Source of the DNA: Lacrimispora saccharolytica
GTDB taxonomy: Bacteria > Bacillota > Clostridia > Lachnospirales > Lachnospiraceae
Reading direction: 5' to 3'
Length of the DNA: 33,373 nt
NCBI GenBank assembly: GCA_021531795.1
Contig: JADYUL010000014.1
Span: forward strand, 1-33,373
The translations under genes were made by a program, and so were the position numbers. This document shows positions 15,337 through 23,686 of the stretch, piece by piece; position 1 is the first letter of the stretch; each line of letters opens with the position of its first letter. The notes below the pieces were generated by a model. That model did not search any database. It saw only the letters and a program-made list of their open reading frames with translations, and was not told where the DNA came from.

Positions 15337-16113
15337 TTATTTGTCGATAGTAATTGTCTGATAAGGAATGGTAATGGAGTTTTCGGCAAATTCCTTAACC
15401 AGACTCTTTCTTAAATCACTGCAGGCCTTGAAGTTGTCATCCAATGTCTTGGTCCACACTGAGGTCTTAAGCACCATGCCGTTAGCTGTGTATCTGTTAA
15501 CGAAGATTGAAGTATCCTCTCCGTTAATGGTAAGAGGATGTGAAAGGATTAGCCTCTTCATGATATCTATCGCTTTGTCCGGATCCGAATCGTAGGATAT
15601 CTCAATCTCTAAGAAGTTGCCCACATTTTCCGTATAGTTGGTATTCATGATAACAGATGAATCCATGACACTGTTTGGAATAATGGCAGACTGTCCGTCG
15701 AAAGTCCTGATAATGGTATGCCTTATTGTTACATCCGTGATCTTACCTTCTGCAAGTACGGAGCCTCCCGAAATTACCTTGACCTTATCATCCACCTTGT
15801 AGGGCTTGGTCATGGATATTGAGAAGCCGCTAATCACATTACCCAGGGCCTGCTGTGCCGCGAAGGTGATGAGTGCCACAATAACGGTACCACTCTGTAA
15901 CAGAAGCTTGGTAATCTCTTTGGTCGTGCTGAACAGTGAGCAGCAGTAATATATTGTAATTATGCCTACCAATCCGTTGGCGAGACTTCTGAAGAACTTA
16001 AGGTGAATACCCTGGTTCACCCTGTATAGTCTGTTGAATATTCTGTTTATAATAAATATCAGGAGAATGGCTATGCCGACTCCGACACCAATCTGTATAA
16101 TTATCTGAATCAT
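15337..16113 (-). CDS. mscS: Small-conductance mechanosensitive channel, MscS family
   Basis: This 258-residue membrane protein has three hydrophobic helices followed by a cytoplasmic beta and alpha/beta domain. The pore helix with AAQQALGNVISGF (about 94-106) and the following KPYKVDDKV are hallmarks of MscS channels, which release solutes on hypo-osmotic shock. A variable C-terminal part ends ITIPYQTITIDK. I start at 16113, with GAGAGG six bases upstream. The longest frame (16191) would begin inside an intergenic hairpin and is unlikely. It heads a tightly spaced run with trmL. Confidence 0.88.
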   Translation of the reverse strand: MIQIIIQIGVGVGIAILLIFIINRIFNRLYRVNQGIHLKFFRSLANGLVGIITIYYCCSLFSTTKEITKLLLQSGTVIVALITFAAQQALGNVISGFSISMTKPYKVDDKVKVISGGSVLAEGKITDVTIRHTIIRTFDGQSAIIPNSVMDSSVIMNTNYTENVGNFLEIEISYDSDPDKAIDIMKRLILSHPLTINGEDTSIFVNRYTANGMVLKTSVWTKTLDDNFKACSDLRKSLVKEFAENSITIPYQTITIDK

Positions 16114-16176
16114 AATATCCTCTCTACTTAATTCACATACAGAAATATCGTAACACTTGAGAGGGCCTAATGCAAG

Positions 16177-16208
16177 AACGCCCGCAAACATCTTAGTCTG
16201 CGGGCGTT
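16177..16208 (-). terminator. GC-rich hairpin after the ECF transporter gene
   Basis: The arms AACGCCCGCA and TGCGGGCGTT are perfectly complementary and can be extended by three more pairs, leaving a six-base loop. On the minus strand it follows the stop codon of the ECF S-component gene by about 30 bases and precedes mscS. It has no U-tract on either strand. It probably separates the two transcripts, as a terminator or a 3'-end stabiliser. Confidence 0.6.
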
Positions 16209-16238
16209 AATTATGTGTAGTAACTTGAAGGCTTTATA

Positions 16239-16832
16239 TTATTCACTCTTCTTGCCGATTTCGAAGAACAGTCCTGCTTTCTTGAGTGCCGGTCTCAGAG
16301 CCATGTATACAACAACGGATACGATTGTTGATATAACAGCATTGATTGAAGTGCTGGCAACATTCCATGCAAGAGTAACCTCTGCTGCAGGCTTGCCGAT
16401 AATCACTATCTTGTAGAAATAGCCTACGAGCGGATCGAAGATTACATTGAACAACAATCCCGATACTGCAGCAAGAATGGTCCACTTAAGAACCTTATTT
16501 TTATCTGTCTCTGTTGAGATATGTCCAAGCTTATGTGCTACAAGACCTGTGATAAGTCCGATACAAAGCTTAAGTACAAAAGTCTTGGGCGCGTAAATAA
16601 TATACTGTGGATCAAAGAGGTCTCCTATTGTCATTCCTATTGAACCACCGAGTCCTCCGTAGAGTCCGCCGAGAATCAAAGCTCCGAGTACACATACCGC
16701 ATTACCTAAGTGAATGGATGTTGCATCTCCTCCGGGAAGCTGAATCTTAATCTGTAAAAATGTAAATACTACATATGACAATGCAGCAAATACACCGGTA
16801 AATACTACCTTCTGCAATTTTTCATTTTTCAT
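16239..16832 (-). CDS. ECF transporter substrate-binding S component (ECF_trnsprt/DUF3816-like)
   Basis: This 197-residue membrane protein has about six helices. Its sequence HLGNAVCVLGALILGGLYGG, followed by GDLFDP and YAPKTFVLKLCIG, is the pattern of group II ECF vitamin transporter S components. It would bind a vitamin or precursor and work with a shared energising module (EcfA, EcfA', EcfT) encoded elsewhere. The pattern of the YAPKTFVLK segment resembles the S components assigned to pyridoxine- or thiamine-related substrates, but the ligand cannot be set from sequence. AAGGAG seven bases upstream supports the ATG. The 119-base upstream region contains a perfect TTGACA without a good -10 box at the usual spacing, and no riboswitch I recognise. 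Confidence 0.82.
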   Translation of the reverse strand: MKNEKLQKVVFTGVFAALSYVVFTFLQIKIQLPGGDATSIHLGNAVCVLGALILGGLYGGLGGSIGMTIGDLFDPQYIIYAPKTFVLKLCIGLITGLVAHKLGHISTETDKNKVLKWTILAAVSGLLFNVIFDPLVGYFYKIVIIGKPAAEVTLAWNVASTSINAVISTIVSVVVYMALRPALKKAGLFFEIGKKSE

Positions 16833-16951
16833 AGTCTATCTCCTTACGTATTTCTGATAGACCTAAGATACAACACATCAGGTATTATTAATATTGTCAA
16901 TTTGAGTATTTTTTATAAGACCAGATTGTTAACCATAAAACCTTAATCGCA

Positions 16952-17149
16952 TCAATCATCGTAATAAGTTTCGCCTTTGTTTTCATTCTCTGCGATATAT
17001 TCTGCTTCCATTTCCGTATTCTTTATTGCCCTGTCATGTCCGCTCAGTGCAGCAAAAGGAGCAAACTGAGCCGCCCTGTTTCTGCTGCTCATCTTATCCG
17101 GTCTTCTGCTGCCCTTATATTCATAATCAATAATATCCTCGTAATCCAT
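16952..17149 (-). CDS. YolD-like small protein
   Basis: This acidic cytoplasmic protein of 65 residues has the central motif RNRAAQFAPFAALSGHDRAI (24-43). This motif is shared with YolD-like proteins, which in Firmicutes are usually encoded beside Y-family DNA polymerase (dinB/umuC-like) genes. No polymerase gene is present here. A purine-rich AAGGG lies before the ATG, with GGGGGAG further upstream. Its role is unknown. A link to DNA damage tolerance is suggested only by the habits of the family. A terminator at 17176-17206 separates it from the gene upstream, so it needs its own promoter, which I could not find. Confidence 0.7.
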   Translation of the reverse strand: MDYEDIIDYEYKGSRRPDKMSSRNRAAQFAPFAALSGHDRAIKNTEMEAEYIAENENKGETYYDD

Positions 17150-17175
17150 AGCCCTTAACTCCCCCTAACCTGAAA

Positions 17176-17206
17176 CAAAAAAGAGTCCCAACATCGTTGA
17201 GACCCC
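17176..17206 (-). terminator. Rho-independent terminator
   Basis: On the minus strand GGGTCTCAAC (17196-17205) pairs with GTTGGGACTC (17183-17192) over ten positions with two G-U pairs and a three-base loop. A run of six T (17177-17182) follows. It lies four bases after the stop codon of the 41-residue membrane protein gene. It is the only hairpin in the window with a classical U-tract. Confidence 0.85.
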
Positions 17207-17209
17207 TCA

Positions 17210-17335
17210 TTATTCTTCTTCGTCTTCTACATCACCGGCTACTGCCGAGATAACCGAGCTTACCGCTGCTACAATTACTACTGCTATGATTATTACCAAC
17301 AGCCCGCCTGCCAGTATCAAAAATGTACCGTTCAT
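17210..17335 (-). CDS. 41-residue single-pass membrane protein with acidic tail
   Basis: This short ORF runs from ATG at 17335 to TAA at 17210. It encodes one long hydrophobic segment (about 4-33: ILAGG, VIIIAVVIV, then small residues) and an acidic C-terminal tail, GDVEDEEE. A good ribosome binding site (GGAGG, seven bases before the ATG) and a classical terminator four bases after the stop mark it as a real, self-contained transcription unit. The tail would be cytoplasmic or external depending on insertion, and the positive-inside rule gives no help because there are no basic residues. I do not recognise the family. It could be a regulatory micro-membrane protein or a small subunit of a larger membrane complex. 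Confidence 0.72.
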   Translation of the reverse strand: MNGTFLILAGGLLVIIIAVVIVAAVSSVISAVAGDVEDEEE

Positions 17336-17394
17336 GACTTTACCTCCGTCCTAGATATGTTATCATATTCTTATTAGAATCACAAGGAGATGCC

Positions 17395-18453
17395 ATGAAA
17401 AAGGAAAGGGATTTATTACCTGACATAGTGAGAGGCTTCGCCATTCTTATGGTCGTCTACGGACACTGCATCCAGGAGGGCAACGGCTACGACTTCTCAG
17501 CAAACATGTCTTACTTTGATGATAAAATCTATCAGTTTATATACAGCTTCCATATGCCGCTGTTTGCCTTGATCGCCGGCTACTTTGCCTGCATCTCGTT
17601 AGCTAAAGCAGACAGAGATATGCAAAGAACTACACTTCTTCTAAGAAAAATTGGCACCTACTTCATCCCGATATTTGTCTGGACATTGTTTGAATGCATC
17701 CGAGAAGCCGTAATAAATGTTAATCTGGGCTACCTGACTTATACTCCGCTTAGCTTCATCACTATGTTCTTAAGAAGGCTTGTCACCAACCACTGGTTCC
17801 TCTGGTCCATGATTATTTGCTTTTCTGTTGTCTTTGTCGTAAGATATTGCCTCAATGACAGACTGATTGCATATGGAATAATATATCTGTCTCTCTTCTT
17901 CATTCCCGACGGATATAACCTCCACGCTTACAAATACATGCTCACCTTCTATGTGACAGCATATCTTTTCTGTAAAAATTACGAGCTACTGACTTCGCGG
18001 CTAAGTAAAGTATATGAGAGACTTCCGCTTACGGTACTGCTCTGCGGACTGGTATTTATTATCCTGTTTCTGCCATACAGGAGAGAAGCCTTTATTTATG
18101 TAAGCGGCTATCGGATTACCAAGAATATCTGGTATAAACAGTTAATTATTGATATATACAGAACCGTTATCGGCTTTGCGGGCAGCATTTTCTTTATACT
18201 GCTGTTTAAGCTCTTAACCAAATTGATTCCAAAATATAAATTCCCGCTCTTTTCCCGTATGGGAAGATACAGCCTGGGAATCTATCTGATTAGCGGGTAT
18301 ACAACAATACTGTTATTTAGACAGATAACCGATCCTCTTTCCTATTCTGCCTTGCGCAACATTCTGGAAACGGTGATCGTAGCCGCCTTGTCACTAATAC
18401 TGTCAATGTTAATCGGTAAGATTCCGTACCTGAAAAAAATAATAGGAAAATAG
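17395..18453 (+). CDS. Acyltransferase 3 family membrane protein (fucose-4-O-acetylase-like)
   Basis: This 352-residue membrane protein has about ten helices and starts MKKERDLLPDIVRGFAILMV, with GHC in the first helix and FHMPLFALIAGYFA (about 50-64) in the second. These are hallmarks of the acyltransferase 3 / YcfT-like group that O-acetylates surface sugars. It differs in sequence from the minus-strand family member at 8911-9984. AAGGAG five bases before the ATG sets the start. It is the first of the only two plus-strand genes and is divergent from the 41-residue protein gene, with 59 bases between their start codons. Its acceptor is unknown. Confidence 0.85.
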   Translation: MKKERDLLPDIVRGFAILMVVYGHCIQEGNGYDFSANMSYFDDKIYQFIYSFHMPLFALIAGYFACISLAKADRDMQRTTLLLRKIGTYFIPIFVWTLFECIREAVINVNLGYLTYTPLSFITMFLRRLVTNHWFLWSMIICFSVVFVVRYCLNDRLIAYGIIYLSLFFIPDGYNLHAYKYMLTFYVTAYLFCKNYELLTSRLSKVYERLPLTVLLCGLVFIILFLPYRREAFIYVSGYRITKNIWYKQLIIDIYRTVIGFAGSIFFILLFKLLTKLIPKYKFPLFSRMGRYSLGIYLISGYTTILLFRQITDPLSYSALRNILETVIVAALSLILSMLIGKIPYLKKIIGK

Positions 18454-18466
18454 GAAGAGGATATTC

Positions 18467-19246
18467 ATGAGAATAAGTAAGAATGATTTTGATACAATGC
18501 TTAAGCAGATCTATCTTGACTGTAATGTATCGGAAGCAATTAAGGTCAAGGATGATCTGTATATAGCACCCTCTGTGGTGCTTCCGGGCTCACGCGTGAT
18601 TAATAAGATGGACCCCTTCTTCAGAGTCGTGGTGTTCATGGGAACGGCCTATGTTATGGCCAATGAGGATACGATTGACGGCTTTATTGAGATACTGAAG
18701 GATTATCCGGCCGAGTGGTTCTTTAACTACGGAAGGCTTAGGAAGATTGACTGTATTCTTAATGAGTTCAATCGTGAGATTGTGGATACACATATTTACT
18801 TCCTGCCCGATGAGGATGATTACACTATTGAGATCCCGTCTGACTGGAAGTGGTTTAGTGAGGATGAGATTGCGGCATTTAAGGATAAGAATCCTTTTAA
18901 CAATGCTCTCTGTTACTCGCCTACTCAGCCCGATGTATATGGTCTCGGCGCTCCCGACGGTAAAGGCTTCTATAAAGGAATGAGTGGCGCAAGTCTGGAC
19001 GGTCTATATACCAGACAGATAGGTATTGATGTTCTTCCGGCTTACCGTGGAGAGGGTCTTGCCACACGCCTTGTCAGAGGAGTTAAACAGAAAATAAGAG
19101 AAGACGGTTATCTACCCTTCTACGGCACAGCCGAATCTCACGCTCTAAGCAGAAGCGTGGGAGTGAAATCAGGATTTCTACCCGCCTTCTCTGAAATCTT
19201 TGTCAGTCGCAAAGATAATAATCTTAATTCTATCTATAACAGATAA
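18467..19246 (+). CDS. GNAT family N-acetyltransferase with extra N-terminal domain
   Basis: This 259-residue cytoplasmic protein has a GNAT domain in its C-terminal half. Residues 185-201 (QIGIDVLPAYRGEGLAT) form the strand and acetyl-CoA pyrophosphate-binding loop R-G-x-G-L-A. The following FYGTAESHALSRSVGVKSGF matches the next conserved motif. The N-terminal 120 residues form a separate domain, and the overall arrangement resembles the two-lobed GNAT_acetyltran (PF12746-like) proteins, though this is by eye. The substrate is unknown. It follows the acyltransferase gene by 13 bases with ribosome binding site GAGGA, so they form an operon. Its stop codon directly abuts that of convergent ahcY. 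Confidence 0.8.
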   Translation: MRISKNDFDTMLKQIYLDCNVSEAIKVKDDLYIAPSVVLPGSRVINKMDPFFRVVVFMGTAYVMANEDTIDGFIEILKDYPAEWFFNYGRLRKIDCILNEFNREIVDTHIYFLPDEDDYTIEIPSDWKWFSEDEIAAFKDKNPFNNALCYSPTQPDVYGLGAPDGKGFYKGMSGASLDGLYTRQIGIDVLPAYRGEGLATRLVRGVKQKIREDGYLPFYGTAESHALSRSVGVKSGFLPAFSEIFVSRKDNNLNSIYNR

Positions 19247-20488
19247 TTATAATGATGCATTCAGATAAGCTTCCTGCTCTGCGGTAAGCTTATCTATTTT
19301 TTTGCCCATAAATGCAAGCTTTCTTGCTGCTACATCCATATCCACATCTGTAGGAACATCAATGAGCATGCTGTCAAGCTCTCCCTGATGCTCAACCAGA
19401 TACTTGGCAGACAGTGCCTGGATCGCAAAGCTCATGTCCATAATCTCTGCAGGATGTCCGTCACCTGCAGCAAGGTTAACCAATCTTCCCTCTGCGATTA
19501 CACAGATCCACTGACCTGTAGGCAGCTTGTAGCCCATGATATTGTTTCGCATCTCCTTAGATTCTACTGCCATTGCACGAAGGCCTGCCATATCAACCTC
19601 ACAGTCGAAATGTCCGGCGTTGGTCAGGATTGCTCCGTCCTTCATAACTTTGAAGTCTTCAGTGCTGATGACCTTGTCACAGCCTGTTACTGTTACAAAG
19701 AAGTCTCCTAAGGCTGCTGCCTCTCTCATAGGCATCACATCAAAGCCGTCCATGATAGCCTCGATTGCCTTAACCGGGTTAACCTCGGTTACGATAACCT
19801 TGGCTCCAAGACCCTTGGCTCTCATGGCAACACCCTTACCGCACCAGCCATAGCCTGCTACTACCACATACTTGCCTGCAACGATAAGATTAGTTGTTCT
19901 GTTGATTCCATCCCACACTGACTGGCCTGTACCGTATCTGTTATCGAAGAGGTGCTTGCAGTCTGCATTGTTTACTCTGACCATAGGGAACTTGAGCTCA
20001 TTCTTCCTATTCATTGCCTCAAGTCTGATAATACCTGTTGTTGTCTCCTCACATCCTCCGATAACATTCGGGATTAAGTCTCTGAATTCGGTATGCATCA
20101 TGTGAACAAGGTCACCGCCATCGTCGATAATGATATTGGGACCTACACTTAAGACACTTCTGATGTGTCTTGAGTATTCTTCATCAGTTACTCCGTGCCA
20201 TGCGAATACGTTAAGACCTGCCTTAACAAGAGCTGCTGCAACGTCGTCCTGGGTAGACAGTGGGTTGGAGCCGGTGATGTACATCTCAGCTCCGCCTGCA
20301 GCCAAAACCTTGCACAGATATGCGGTTTTGGCTTCAAGATGAACTGACAGTGCCACCTTCTTGCCGCTAAAAGGCTTCGTTACACTAAACTCCTCTTCAA
20401 GCATACGAAGAAGGTCACAGTTTCTCTTAACCCATTCAATTTTTCTTTCTCCCGATTCGTACAGATTGATGTCTTTAATTTCGCTCAT
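19247..20488 (-). CDS. ahcY: Adenosylhomocysteinase (S-adenosyl-L-homocysteine hydrolase)
   Basis: This 413-residue NAD-dependent enzyme reversibly splits S-adenosylhomocysteine into adenosine and homocysteine, relieving product inhibition of methyltransferases. Visible signatures are CEETTTGIIRL (146-156), DNRYGTGQS (182-190), and the Rossmann loop VVAGYGWCGKG (209-219), then TNAGHFDCE. It is the shorter form seen in archaea, Thermotoga and some Firmicutes (about 400-420 residues), and its C terminus ends YLNASL instead of the long-form KPDHYRY. AAGGAG lies five bases before the ATG. Nine bases separate it from the upstream dehydrogenase. No methionine-cycle partner gene is nearby. Confidence 0.93.
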   Translation of the reverse strand: MSEIKDINLYESGERKIEWVKRNCDLLRMLEEEFSVTKPFSGKKVALSVHLEAKTAYLCKVLAAGGAEMYITGSNPLSTQDDVAAALVKAGLNVFAWHGVTDEEYSRHIRSVLSVGPNIIIDDGGDLVHMMHTEFRDLIPNVIGGCEETTTGIIRLEAMNRKNELKFPMVRVNNADCKHLFDNRYGTGQSVWDGINRTTNLIVAGKYVVVAGYGWCGKGVAMRAKGLGAKVIVTEVNPVKAIEAIMDGFDVMPMREAAALGDFFVTVTGCDKVISTEDFKVMKDGAILTNAGHFDCEVDMAGLRAMAVESKEMRNNIMGYKLPTGQWICVIAEGRLVNLAAGDGHPAEIMDMSFAIQALSAKYLVEHQGELDSMLIDVPTDVDMDVAARKLAFMGKKIDKLTAEQEAYLNASL

Positions 20489-20497
20489 GTTTTCTCC

Positions 20498-21454
20498 TTA
20501 TACTAATCTGTTTCTCTCTCTGCCTTCAATAAAAGCCTTGATGTTTAATAATACCTCATCAAAGCATCTCTGTCTTGATTCAACGCTTGCCCATGCCATG
20601 TGCGGAGTTATGAGAAGCTTTCTGCTGTCTTTGATAAGTCCAAGCGGATTGTCCTTCTCCATAGGCTCAACTCCAAGTACATCAAGACCTGCGCCTGCGA
20701 TTGTTCCGTTATTTAGTGCTTCGGCCAAATCTGCATCGTTTACAACCGGACCTCTTGCAACATTAATAAGAATCGCACTTTTCTTCATAAGCTTTAAGGT
20801 ATCACGGTTAATCAGATTCCTTGTTCTGTCCGACAGTGGACAATGGATTGATAATACGTCCGATTCCTTAAGAAGGGTATCAAGATCTACCCTCTCATAA
20901 TCTGTGCAGGTGCTGTTGCCTGAAGCGGAATAGAAGATTACTTTGCAGCCGAAGGCCTCGGCAATCTTAGCAACACTTCTTCCTATATTGCCCATTCCGA
21001 TAATTCCCCAGGTCTTGCCGCTAAGCTCATTGTATTTCTCATCAAAATTGCAAAAGCCTGACTGCGATGAGTACTTGCCACTTTTTACATATTCGTCATA
21101 GTAGCTTATCTTCTCAAGAATAAAGAGTGCCATTGCAAAGGTATGCTGTGCAACCGCCGGTGTTGAATAAGCCTTAACATTGGCTGCGGCGATTCCCCTG
21201 CTCTTGCAATACTCAAGGTCAATATTATCAAAGCCTGTTGCGGTTATTGCAAGTAGCTTAACATTGGGAGCATCCTTTAGAAGCTCCTCATTCATCTTAG
21301 TCTTATTAAAGATGATAACGTCAGCGTCCTTAATATATTCCCTTGTAGTCTCAAGGTCTGCAGCTTCATGCTCCTCGAAGCTTCCAATGGTTTTGAGAAC
21401 GGAGGTATCAATATCATACCCCAGAGTCTCTCTGTCTAGTTCTACTATCTTCAT
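20498..21454 (-). CDS. D-2-hydroxyacid dehydrogenase (NAD-dependent)
   Basis: This 318-residue cytoplasmic oxidoreductase interconverts a 2-keto acid and a D-2-hydroxy acid. The NAD loop is GMGNIG (153-158). The catalytic set is Arg234 (NVARGPVVND), Glu263 (GVEPM) and His285 (ITPHMAWAS). Residue pattern and length resemble glycerate dehydrogenase/hydroxypyruvate reductase-like members, but the substrate is uncertain. Its ATG overlaps the murG TGA by four bases, and the ribosome binding site (GAGGAAG) lies in the murG C terminus, so they are coupled. Confidence 0.9.
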   Translation of the reverse strand: MKIVELDRETLGYDIDTSVLKTIGSFEEHEAADLETTREYIKDADVIIFNKTKMNEELLKDAPNVKLLAITATGFDNIDLEYCKSRGIAAANVKAYSTPAVAQHTFAMALFILEKISYYDEYVKSGKYSSQSGFCNFDEKYNELSGKTWGIIGMGNIGRSVAKIAEAFGCKVIFYSASGNSTCTDYERVDLDTLLKESDVLSIHCPLSDRTRNLINRDTLKLMKKSAILINVARGPVVNDADLAEALNNGTIAGAGLDVLGVEPMEKDNPLGLIKDSRKLLITPHMAWASVESRQRCFDEVLLNIKAFIEGRERNRLV

Positions 21455-22509
21455 ACTTCCTCCAGAATAATACCTATTATTTTGTCAACAGGATTAATCG
21501 CTGCCTGTTTTTTCATATTCGCGATATATTCTTCCCTGTTTTCATAAAGCTTATTTATCGTGTCAATCATGCAGCCGGGGTCGAGGGCCTCCTCTTTAAT
21601 AACCATGGAATATCCCTTTTCCTCAAAGGAGGCGGCATTAAGCAGCTGATCTCCCCTGCTTCCCGAAGCAAGCGGAATTAAGATATTGGGCTTACTCAGT
21701 GCTAAGATTTCCATAATGGCATTGGCACCCGCTCTTGAGATTACGATATCGGCCAAGGCATATACATCCTTAAGCTCATCGTTCAAGTATTCGAACTGCT
21801 TATATCCCTTAATATCAAGCATCATGTTGTCTACCTTGTCCTTGCCGCACAGGTGAACAATATTGAATCTGTCCAACAGTCTGTCCAGGCATTCCCTGAC
21901 ATTCTGATTGATGCTTGCAGCTCCCTGGGAGCCTCCGATTATCATTATTACCGGTTTATCCGTATCGAATCCGCATAAAACACGGCCTCTCTCCCTGTCA
22001 CCGTCAAAAAGCTGCGACCTTATGGGTGAGCCTGTATATACTGCCTTGTTGGCGGGACACATACTTACCGTCTCAGGGAAGTTGCAGCATACCTTAGCCG
22101 CAACCGGGATACATAACCTGTTGGCAAGTCCGGGCGTCATATCCGATTCATGAATTACACACGGAATCTTAAGCTTTGCTGCTGCCCTTACAACCGGTAC
22201 TGCAACAAAACCGCCCTTACTGAATACTATGTCAGGCTTTAATTCTTTTAGAAGCTTCTTACTCTCGAAGTATCCTTTCAGAACCCTGAAGATATCCGTA
22301 AAGTTCTTTAAATCAAAGTATCTCCTGAGCTTACCCGTAGCTATCCCATAATAGGGAATATTCTCTTTTTCAATAAGACTCTTCTCTATTCCGTTATATG
22401 AACCTATATAGCTTACCTCAAAATCATTCTCCTTAAGGCTATCAAGCAAGGCAATATTCGGCGTTACATGGCCTGCGGTTCCACCACCCGTTAGTATAAT
22501 TTTCTTCAT
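21451..22509 (-). CDS. murG: MurG, lipid I-to-lipid II N-acetylglucosaminyltransferase
   Basis: This 352-residue GT28 glycosyltransferase adds GlcNAc from UDP-GlcNAc to lipid I at the inner face of the membrane. It carries the N-terminal GGGTAGHVTPN (8-18), GGSQGA in the C-terminal lobe, and RAGANAIMEILALSKPNIL, which bind donor and acceptor. Length fits MurG (about 350-370). TAGGAG lies six bases before the ATG. It sits away from other division and cell wall (dcw) genes, beside a GH25 lysozyme and a hydroxyacid dehydrogenase. Whether this is the only murG in the genome cannot be seen here. Confidence 0.93.
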   Translation of the reverse strand: MKKIILTGGGTAGHVTPNIALLDSLKENDFEVSYIGSYNGIEKSLIEKENIPYYGIATGKLRRYFDLKNFTDIFRVLKGYFESKKLLKELKPDIVFSKGGFVAVPVVRAAAKLKIPCVIHESDMTPGLANRLCIPVAAKVCCNFPETVSMCPANKAVYTGSPIRSQLFDGDRERGRVLCGFDTDKPVIMIIGGSQGAASINQNVRECLDRLLDRFNIVHLCGKDKVDNMMLDIKGYKQFEYLNDELKDVYALADIVISRAGANAIMEILALSKPNILIPLASGSRGDQLLNAASFEEKGYSMVIKEEALDPGCMIDTINKLYENREEYIANMKKQAAINPVDKIIGIILEEV

Positions 22510-22516
22510 AAGTCTC

Positions 22517-23686
22517 CTAGTAGAACATCAGATTAAGATCTACATCTCCTTCTATTCCGTCAACTCTTCTTGTAGCAGAATACTGCCACATCTTTATCTT
22601 ATACGGAAATCTTAACGGATAATGATAATAGGCGAACCACTTGTCATATTCTTCCAATTTGCTTAAATCCGTCATTATCATAAGTGACTTGAGATTACCG
22701 TATATGATAGGCTCATAACCCTTTTCCCGTATTCTTTCACAGAAGGCTATCACATTGAGAGTCCTCTGCTCCACAGACAGATCCTTGGTTCTTGATTTAC
22801 TTACATTGGCCGACTCTTCGACATCGATTGCTATGGGTAGTGTAGTAGAATATTCACCCAGATTCTCTATACAGAAGTCAGCCTCTTCCCTGGCCTCATC
22901 TTCATTCAATGCTTCTGTAAAGAAGTAAACACCACAGTCCAGTCCAATATCGTTGCAGGCTGAAATATTATCTTCGTATTTCTCATCAACAACAATTTCT
23001 CCTGACGAATAGCCTCTGTAACCAAGTCTTATATAGGCTGCTTCAACTCCGTCGTCCTTAACCTTCTGCCAGTCGATATCTCCCTGGAACTTGGATACGT
23101 CAATGACCTTCTTGGCTTTTACACTGCCATCGTCATATGAGGCCTCACCCTCATATTTTCCGGTCTCTTCATTCTTAACAGGATAGCAAAGCTTTGACTT
23201 ATCTATCTCACTTGCCTTAAGTGTGCTATCAATATTGAAAAAGTTGTATCTGCCGGAATTCGGAACAACAATCATATCATCATACAGATTCTCAAGCATC
23301 ATAAGTACACCGTCTCCGTTCTCAAGATAACTGCGTATCTTATCCTTGATACTAACCGTATTCTGATTGATCATATTATCAACTTCATCCTTGGGGATAT
23401 ATCCGTCACTCTCAAGTTCTAATAAGAGCTCTTCATAATCCTCTGTTGCCTGCTCGGCATTCTGAATGGCTTTCTCCAAATCCTTCTTCTCATCATAGTA
23501 AAGGTACGCATAGAGCGAGCCGACTGTTACGGAAGTGATTAAAAGAAGTGACAGGATAACATATCCCACATATCTTTTTTTCTTCTTTCGTCTCCTGTTT
23601 GAGCTTTTTCTTTCCGCCCTCTTAGTCTCTGTCTGCTTAACATCAGGCTCAATTATATCTAAATCTATATATTCTATATCCTTCAT
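22517..23686 (-). CDS. Membrane-anchored GH25 lysozyme (muramidase)
   Basis: This 389-residue protein has a cytoplasmic N terminus with a strongly basic stretch (about 22-38), one membrane helix (about 40-62), an acidic coiled coil (about 65-95) and a long spacer. A GH25 catalytic domain follows from about 193 to the end. Catalytic residues are visible as VIDVSKFQG (Asp196) and AIDVEES (Asp288, Glu290), and the domain ends GDVDLNLMFY as usual. GH25 enzymes cut the MurNAc-GlcNAc bond. The membrane anchor suggests a housekeeping remodelling role rather than a secreted bacteriolysin. Its ATG overlaps the stop of the antiporter gene by one base (TAATG). Confidence 0.9.
   Translation of the reverse strand: MKDIEYIDLDIIEPDVKQTETKRAERKSSNRRRKKKKRYVGYVILSLLLITSVTVGSLYAYLYYDEKKDLEKAIQNAEQATEDYEELLLELESDGYIPKDEVDNMINQNTVSIKDKIRSYLENGDGVLMMLENLYDDMIVVPNSGRYNFFNIDSTLKASEIDKSKLCYPVKNEETGKYEGEASYDDGSVKAKKVIDVSKFQGDIDWQKVKDDGVEAAYIRLGYRGYSSGEIVVDEKYEDNISACNDIGLDCGVYFFTEALNEDEAREEADFCIENLGEYSTTLPIAIDVEESANVSKSRTKDLSVEQRTLNVIAFCERIREKGYEPIIYGNLKSLMIMTDLSKLEEYDKWFAYYHYPLRFPYKIKMWQYSATRRVDGIEGDVDLNLMFY

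Noticed and set aside
16833-16951. Possible vitamin riboswitch or promoter upstream of the ECF S component
   Set aside because: A perfect TTGACA is present, but no -10 box at 16-18 bases and no recognisable aptamer core were found.
17339-17366. Possible plus-strand promoter TTTACC, 16 bases, TATCAT before the acyltransferase gene
   Set aside because: The -35 box is poor and overlaps the ribosome binding site of the divergent small gene. There is not enough support to list it as a feature.
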